From positions 1 through 10,404 of the forward strand of contig CAIMMA010000094.1 of NCBI GenBank assembly GCA_903842475.1: a stretch of DNA of 10,404 nucleotides. The letters run 5' to 3'. A model generated the notes under the pieces. That model did no database searches. It saw only the letters and a list, made by a program, of their open reading frames with translations, and was not told the origin of the DNA. This stretch comes from an uncultured bacterium (GTDB taxonomy: Bacteria > Desulfobacterota > Desulfobulbia > Desulfobulbales > Desulfobulbaceae). Below are positions 6,311 through 10,404 of this stretch, piece by piece. A program made the translations under genes and the position numbers. The stretch's first letter is position 1. Every line of letters begins with the position of its first letter.

Positions 6311-7516
6311 ATGAGTGTGTTGAAAAATAGGTTGCAACGGCCAGGGCTTATCCGGCGATCAGTCGGTCTATTGGTGGTGCTGATGGCCATGTCGATGCCG
6401 ATGGCTGTCAGCGGGTGCAAGAAGGGGGAAAAGGCAAAAACCCCGCAGGTTCCAATGGTCGAGGTTGCCGCTGTTGTCCAGAAGGATGTGCCCATCTATA
6501 ATGAGTGGGTCGGGATCCTTGATGGTTCGGTCAATGCGGTCATCCGTCCCCAGGTCGCCGGCTACCTGATCAGCCAGAAATACCGCGAAGGTGAACAGGT
6601 GAAGAAAGGCCAGGTCCTTTTCGAGATCGATCCCCGTACCTTCCAGGCCGCCCTCAATCAAACCAAGGCGCAACTCTCCCAGCAAAAGGCGCGCCACGAT
6701 ACCGCCAAGGCCAATTTGGCCCGCATCCGGCCGTTGGCCGAGAAGAACGCGGTCAGCCAGAAGGATCTTGATGATGCGGTCGGCTCGGAGCTCGCCGCCA
6801 AGGCCTCTGTCGAGGCCGCTCAGGCGAGCGTTGAAGAGGCTCAGCTGAACCTTGAATTCACAAAAATTACATCACCGGTTGACGGCATTGCCGGTATTGC
6901 TAAAACCCAGCTGGGCAATCTGGTCGGTCCGAGTATGGCCGAGGAACTGACCTCTGTTTCCACTGTCAACCCGATCAAGGCGTACATCAACATCAGTGAG
7001 CGGGAGTATCTTGGGATGCGGGAGAAGTCCCAGCAGGTGGAGAACATCGCCCTTGAATTGATCCTTGCCGACGGCAGTGCCTATCCAGAGAAGGGCAAGA
7101 TCGCCCTGGCCGACCGGCAGATTAATGCAGGCACCGGCACCCTCAAGGTTGGTTCCCTCTTCCCCAATCCTGGAAACATCCTGCGTCCCGGCGGTTTTGG
7201 CCTGATCCGAGCGTTGATGGAGGTCAAAAAGGGTGCGCTCCTTATCCCTCAGCGGGCTGTGGGGGATGTCCAAGGGAAATACCTGGTGGCCGTGGTGGGA
7301 AGCGACAACAAGGTTGATATACGCATGGTGAAGGTCGGAGAGCGGATTGGCTCCGACTGGATTATCAGTGAGGGGCTGAAACCCGGCGAAAGCGTGATTG
7401 CCGAGGGGATTCAGAAGGTCAGACCGGCCATGGTGGTCAACCCGCAGCCCTTCGATCCGGAAGCGGCCGCAAAGGCGGCGGCCACAAAGGCAGCCGCGCC
7501 AGCAGAGAAGAGGTAG
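6311..7516 (+). CDS. RND efflux periplasmic adaptor (membrane fusion) lipoprotein, AcrA/MexA family
   Basis: The adaptor links the inner-membrane RND pump to an outer-membrane TolC-type channel. At 401 residues it matches AcrA/MexA length. The N-terminus is a lipoprotein signal: basic residues, a hydrophobic core at about 17-33, then the lipobox VSGC with Cys36 as the lipidated residue. The first lipoyl half follows (VIRPQVAGYLISQKYREGEQVKKGQ region, about 77-105). A short alpha-helical hairpin spans about 111-185, then the second lipoyl half (TSPVDGIAG), a beta-barrel and the membrane-proximal domain (LIPQRAV at 311-317). At the hairpin tip Arg138, Leu142 and Ser149 have exactly the spacing of the TolC-binding Arg128, Leu132 and Ser139 of AcrA, implying a TolC-like partner. 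The C-terminal tail is Ala/Lys-rich. The pump gene starts six bases after the TAG stop, so the two are surely co-transcribed. Substrates cannot be told from this protein. Confidence 0.95.
   Translation: MSVLKNRLQRPGLIRRSVGLLVVLMAMSMPMAVSGCKKGEKAKTPQVPMVEVAAVVQKDVPIYNEWVGILDGSVNAVIRPQVAGYLISQKYREGEQVKKGQVLFEIDPRTFQAALNQTKAQLSQQKARHDTAKANLARIRPLAEKNAVSQKDLDDAVGSELAAKASVEAAQASVEEAQLNLEFTKITSPVDGIAGIAKTQLGNLVGPSMAEELTSVSTVNPIKAYINISEREYLGMREKSQQVENIALELILADGSAYPEKGKIALADRQINAGTGTLKVGSLFPNPGNILRPGGFGLIRALMEVKKGALLIPQRAVGDVQGKYLVAVVGSDNKVDIRMVKVGERIGSDWIISEGLKPGESVIAEGIQKVRPAMVVNPQPFDPEAAAKAAATKAAAPAEKR
7508..7513 (+). promoter_or_regulatory. Ribosome binding site of the RND pump gene
   Basis: AAGAGG sits in the last codons of the adaptor gene, nine bases before the ATG at 7523. 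It supports this start and translation linked to the adaptor. Confidence 0.55.
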
Positions 7517-7522
7517 CCAACC

Positions 7523-10404
7523 ATGTCAAAATTCTTTATTAATCGCCCCATCGTGGCCATGGTCATCTCGATCTTCATGGTCATCCTTGGCGCTGTGGCC
7601 ATGTCGGGGCTGCCCATCGCCCAGTTTCCCAACATCGTCCCGCCGGCGATCCAGGTGAATGCCGTCTACACCGGGGCCGACGCCGTTACCGTGGAGCAGT
7701 CAGTGGCTACCCCCATTGAGCAACAGATGTCCGGCGTTGATAATCTGGAGTACATGTACTCCGTCAACGGCAACGACGGATCCATGACGCTCTACAATTA
7801 CTTCGAACTGGGTACCGACGCCAACACCGACCAGATTCTCGCCCAGATGCGCCAGAATCAAGCCGCATCGCAATTGCCTTCCGATGTTAACAACTACGGG
7901 GTCACCGTGGCGAAGTCAACCTCGGCACCGATGCTGATGTTTGCCCTCTCCTCCCCCAAAGGCACCTACGACAACGTCTTTCTGACCAACTACTCCTTCA
8001 TCAACATCAACGACCAGATGACCCGCATCAAGGGGATTGCCAGCGTCTCGGTCTTCGGCGCCGGCCAGTACGCCATGCGCATCTGGGTTCGACCGGACCA
8101 GTTGGCCAAGCTCAACATCACCATCCCTGAAATCATTAACGCAGTCAAAGCCCAGAACACCGTCAACCCGGCCGGACAGGTCGGCAGCCAGCCGGTGCCG
8201 GATGGGCAGGAGTTCACCTACACGGTTCGCGCCCAGGGGCGGCTGCAGAGCGAGGAAGAGTTCGGCAACATCGTCCTGCGCGCCAATCCGGACGGCTCCA
8301 TCGTCCGGGTCAAGGACGTGGCCCGCATTGAGCTTGGGGCCCAGAACTATAAATGGGAAAGTCGCCTCAACGGCAAGTCTTGTGCCTTGGTTGCCCTCTA
8401 CCAGATGCCAGGGACCAACGCCCTTGAATCAGCCAACGGCGCCAAGAAACTGATGGCGGAGTTGAGTAAGAACTTTCCGCCGGACCTGGAATACACGGTG
8501 GCTCTGGATACCACCCTGGCGGTTACCGAGGGGATCAACGAAATCAAGCATACCTTCTTCGAGGCGCTGGTACTGGTCATTCTGGTGGTCTTCATCTTCC
8601 TTCAGGGGTGGCGGGCCACCCTCATCCCGCTGCTGGCAGTGCCGGTATCGCTGGTAGGAACCTTCGCGATCTTCCCGCTGCTCGGCTTCTCCATTAACAC
8701 CCTCTCGCTTTTCGGAATGGTGCTGGCCATCGGTCTGGTTGTCGATGATGCTATTGTTGTGGTGGAGGCGGTCGAACACCATATCGAACATGGCATGTCT
8801 CCCAAGGATGCGACCTTTAGGGCCATGGAGGAGGTCTCCGGCCCGGTTGTCGCCATCGCCATCATCCTGGCGGCGGTCTTCGTGCCGACGGCCTTCATTC
8901 CGGGCATCACCGGCCAACTCTATCAGCAATTCGCCGTGACCATTGCTGTTTCAGTCATCATCTCCGCCTTTAACGCTCTCACCCTCTCACCGGCTCTGTG
9001 CGCACTGCTGCTCAAGCCGAAGGTCAGGGGGACCGGCCCGCTGCAGAAATTCTATGATTGGTTCAACCGGGTTTTCGGCCGGGCTACCGACGGCTATGTT
9101 TCAATCTGCGGCACCGCCATCAGAAAGAGCAAGACCAGCCTGCTTCTCCTCGTCGGCGTGACCATCCTCACCGGTTTGGCGGGCAAGTCCATTCCAACCG
9201 GCTTCCTCCCTGACGAGGACCAGGGCTTTGTCTTCGCCGCAATCCAGCTCCCCAACTCTGCATCGCTGCAGCGGACCAGTGAAGTGGCCCGTCAGGCCGA
9301 AGAGATCATCATGAAGACGCCGGGGGTCGAGTACTGCTCAACGATTGTCGGCTACAGCATGCTCAGCCAGGTCTCCAACACCTACAGCGCCTTTTTCTTC
9401 ATCTCCCTGAAGGAGTGGAAGGCGCGCAAGGCTCCGGAGGAACAATACGAGGCGATCAAGGCCTCGCTGACGAAAACGATGGGTGGGCTTCCGGGCGCCA
9501 TCGGCTTCCCGTTTCCGCCACCGGCCATCATGGGGATCGGCACCTCGGGCGGGGCCACCTTCATGCTCCAGGATAAGGCCGGCAAGGACGTCGCCTTCCT
9601 GGCCGAGAATACGCAGAAATTCATCGAGGCGGCCAAGAAAAGGCCTGAACTGGCCCGGGTCACCACCACCTTCCTTCCCAGCGTGCCGCAGCTGTTCGTG
9701 GATGTCGACCGGGATAAGGTGCTGAAGCAGGGGGTTGAGATCAGCGACGTTTATAAGGTCCTGCAGAGCTTCATGGGCAGCGGTTTCATCAACTACTTCA
9801 ACAAGTACGGACGCCAGTGGCAGACGTACATCCAGGCGGAAGGGGAATACCGGACCAATATCGACAACATCGGCCAGTTCTATGTGCGCAACAAGGATGG
9901 TAAGTCAGTGCCTCTCTCGGCGCTGACCTCCATCCGCAGCATTACCGGCCCGGAATTCACCACGCGCTTCAACCTCTACCGCTCGGTCCAGATCAACGCC
10001 ACGGCCTCCCAGGGCTTCAGTTCGGCACAGGCCATGCAAGCTCTGGAGGAGGTCTTTGCCGCGACCATGCCCAGTGAAATGGGCTTCGATTACAGCGGTA
10101 TGTCGTTCCAGGAAAAGAAGGCCCAGAAGGGCGTGTCGCCGATGGCGATCTTCGCCTTCTCATTCTTCTGCGTCTTCCTGATTCTGGCAGCTCAATATGA
10201 GAGCTGGTCATTGCCGTTCTCGGTGCTCCTCGCCACCCCTGTGGCCATATTCGGCGCCTTTACCGGCCTGCTCTTCGGTTCGTTTGAGAACAACATTTAC
10301 GCCCAGATCGGTCTGGTCATGCTCATCGGGCTTGCGGCTAAGAATGCCATCCTGATCGTCGAGTTCGCCAAGATGGAGGTTGAGAAAGGAAATCCGCTGG
10401 TCGA
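7523..10404 (+). CDS. RND (HAE1-type) multidrug efflux pump, AcrB/MexB family, first 960 residues (3' end beyond window)
   Basis: This inner-membrane trimeric antiporter uses the proton gradient to expel hydrophobic or amphipathic compounds. Translation begins MSKFFINRPIVAMV, the classic AcrB-type N-terminus (amphipathic start plus first membrane helix). The frame stays open for 960 codons to the window end. Family members are about 1,040-1,060 residues, so roughly the last 90 are missing. The proton relay is visible: Asp408-Asp409 in GLVVDDAIVVVEAVEHH of the fourth helix, and Lys940 in AAKNAILIVEFAK of the tenth helix (AcrB Asp407, Asp408 and Lys940). The Arg971 and Thr978 equivalents would lie beyond the window. 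The other HAE1 landmarks are present: the Pro-rich loop FPFPPPAIMGIGTSGG at 662-677 and the conserved helix after it. The switch-loop region (610-620, GYSMLSQVSNT) differs from GFGFAGRGQNT of AcrB. It is the second gene of the operon. No outer-membrane channel gene is seen, but one could follow. Confidence 0.96.
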   Translation, partial: MSKFFINRPIVAMVISIFMVILGAVAMSGLPIAQFPNIVPPAIQVNAVYTGADAVTVEQSVATPIEQQMSGVDNLEYMYSVNGNDGSMTLYNYFELGTDANTDQILAQMRQNQAASQLPSDVNNYGVTVAKSTSAPMLMFALSSPKGTYDNVFLTNYSFININDQMTRIKGIASVSVFGAGQYAMRIWVRPDQLAKLNITIPEIINAVKAQNTVNPAGQVGSQPVPDGQEFTYTVRAQGRLQSEEEFGNIVLRANPDGSIVRVKDVARIELGAQNYKWESRLNGKSCALVALYQMPGTNALESANGAKKLMAELSKNFPPDLEYTVALDTTLAVTEGINEIKHTFFEALVLVILVVFIFLQGWRATLIPLLAVPVSLVGTFAIFPLLGFSINTLSLFGMVLAIGLVVDDAIVVVEAVEHHIEHGMSPKDATFRAMEEVSGPVVAIAIILAAVFVPTAFIPGITGQLYQQFAVTIAVSVIISAFNALTLSPALCALLLKPKVRGTGPLQKFYDWFNRVFGRATDGYVSICGTAIRKSKTSLLLLVGVTILTGLAGKSIPTGFLPDEDQGFVFAAIQLPNSASLQRTSEVARQAEEIIMKTPGVEYCSTIVGYSMLSQVSNTYSAFFFISLKEWKARKAPEEQYEAIKASLTKTMGGLPGAIGFPFPPPAIMGIGTSGGATFMLQDKAGKDVAFLAENTQKFIEAAKKRPELARVTTTFLPSVPQLFVDVDRDKVLKQGVEISDVYKVLQSFMGSGFINYFNKYGRQWQTYIQAEGEYRTNIDNIGQFYVRNKDGKSVPLSALTSIRSITGPEFTTRFNLYRSVQINATASQGFSSAQAMQALEEVFAATMPSEMGFDYSGMSFQEKKAQKGVSPMAIFAFSFFCVFLILAAQYESWSLPFSVLLATPVAIFGAFTGLLFGSFENNIYAQIGLVMLIGLAAKNAILIVEFAKMEVEKGNPLV

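Noticed and set aside
7523..10404. Possible alternative identity as a heavy-metal (CusA/CzcA, HME) RND pump
   Set aside because: The fourth helix carries the HAE-type pair VVDDAIVVVEAVE and the adaptor is of AcrA type. The HME-type signature and Met-rich features were not seen.

Overview
The window looks like a chromosomal segment from a Gram-negative bacterium of moderately high GC content. The gene families and overall style suggest the former Deltaproteobacteria (Desulfobacterota/Desulfuromonadota). That placement is inferred from protein character alone and has not been tested by any search. All coding sequence is explained by five recognisable genes. No tRNA, rRNA, CRISPR array, insertion sequence or prophage gene was seen.

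Left part, minus strand (1-5837). From upstream to downstream in the direction of transcription there are: an inner-membrane HD-GYP protein (predicted cyclic-di-GMP phosphodiesterase, 5837-4509); a MotB-like protein with one membrane helix and an OmpA-type peptidoglycan-binding domain (4322-3204); a MotA/TolQ/ExbB-type channel protein only 13 bases further on (3190-2360); and the N-terminal 707 residues of the DNA polymerase III alpha subunit DnaE (2122 to the window edge). The MotB/MotA pair forms a stator-like, ion-driven unit, but the gene order is inverted relative to the usual motA-motB. The MotB-like protein has long proline-rich extensions, and the MotA-like protein has Gln where flagellar stators carry a key torque-generating Glu. 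No other motility gene is visible, so the machine this pair drives is uncertain.

Middle (5838-6310). This is a divergent intergenic region of about 470 bases that becomes AT-rich to the right. It holds an imperfect inverted repeat and a good sigma70-like promoter facing right.

Right part, plus strand (6311-10404). A two-gene RND efflux operon encodes a lipoprotein periplasmic adaptor (AcrA/MexA type) and, 6 bases later, the HAE1-type inner-membrane pump (AcrB/MexB type), which is cut by the window end after 960 codons. Together with an outer-membrane TolC-like channel, not seen here, they would expel hydrophobic or amphipathic compounds. No dedicated regulator (TetR, MarR or two-component) lies in the window.

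I did not find a convincing wholly new system. The best candidates for a second look are the divergent MotB-MotA pair with its neighbouring HD-GYP gene, and the inverted-repeat-rich leader between them.
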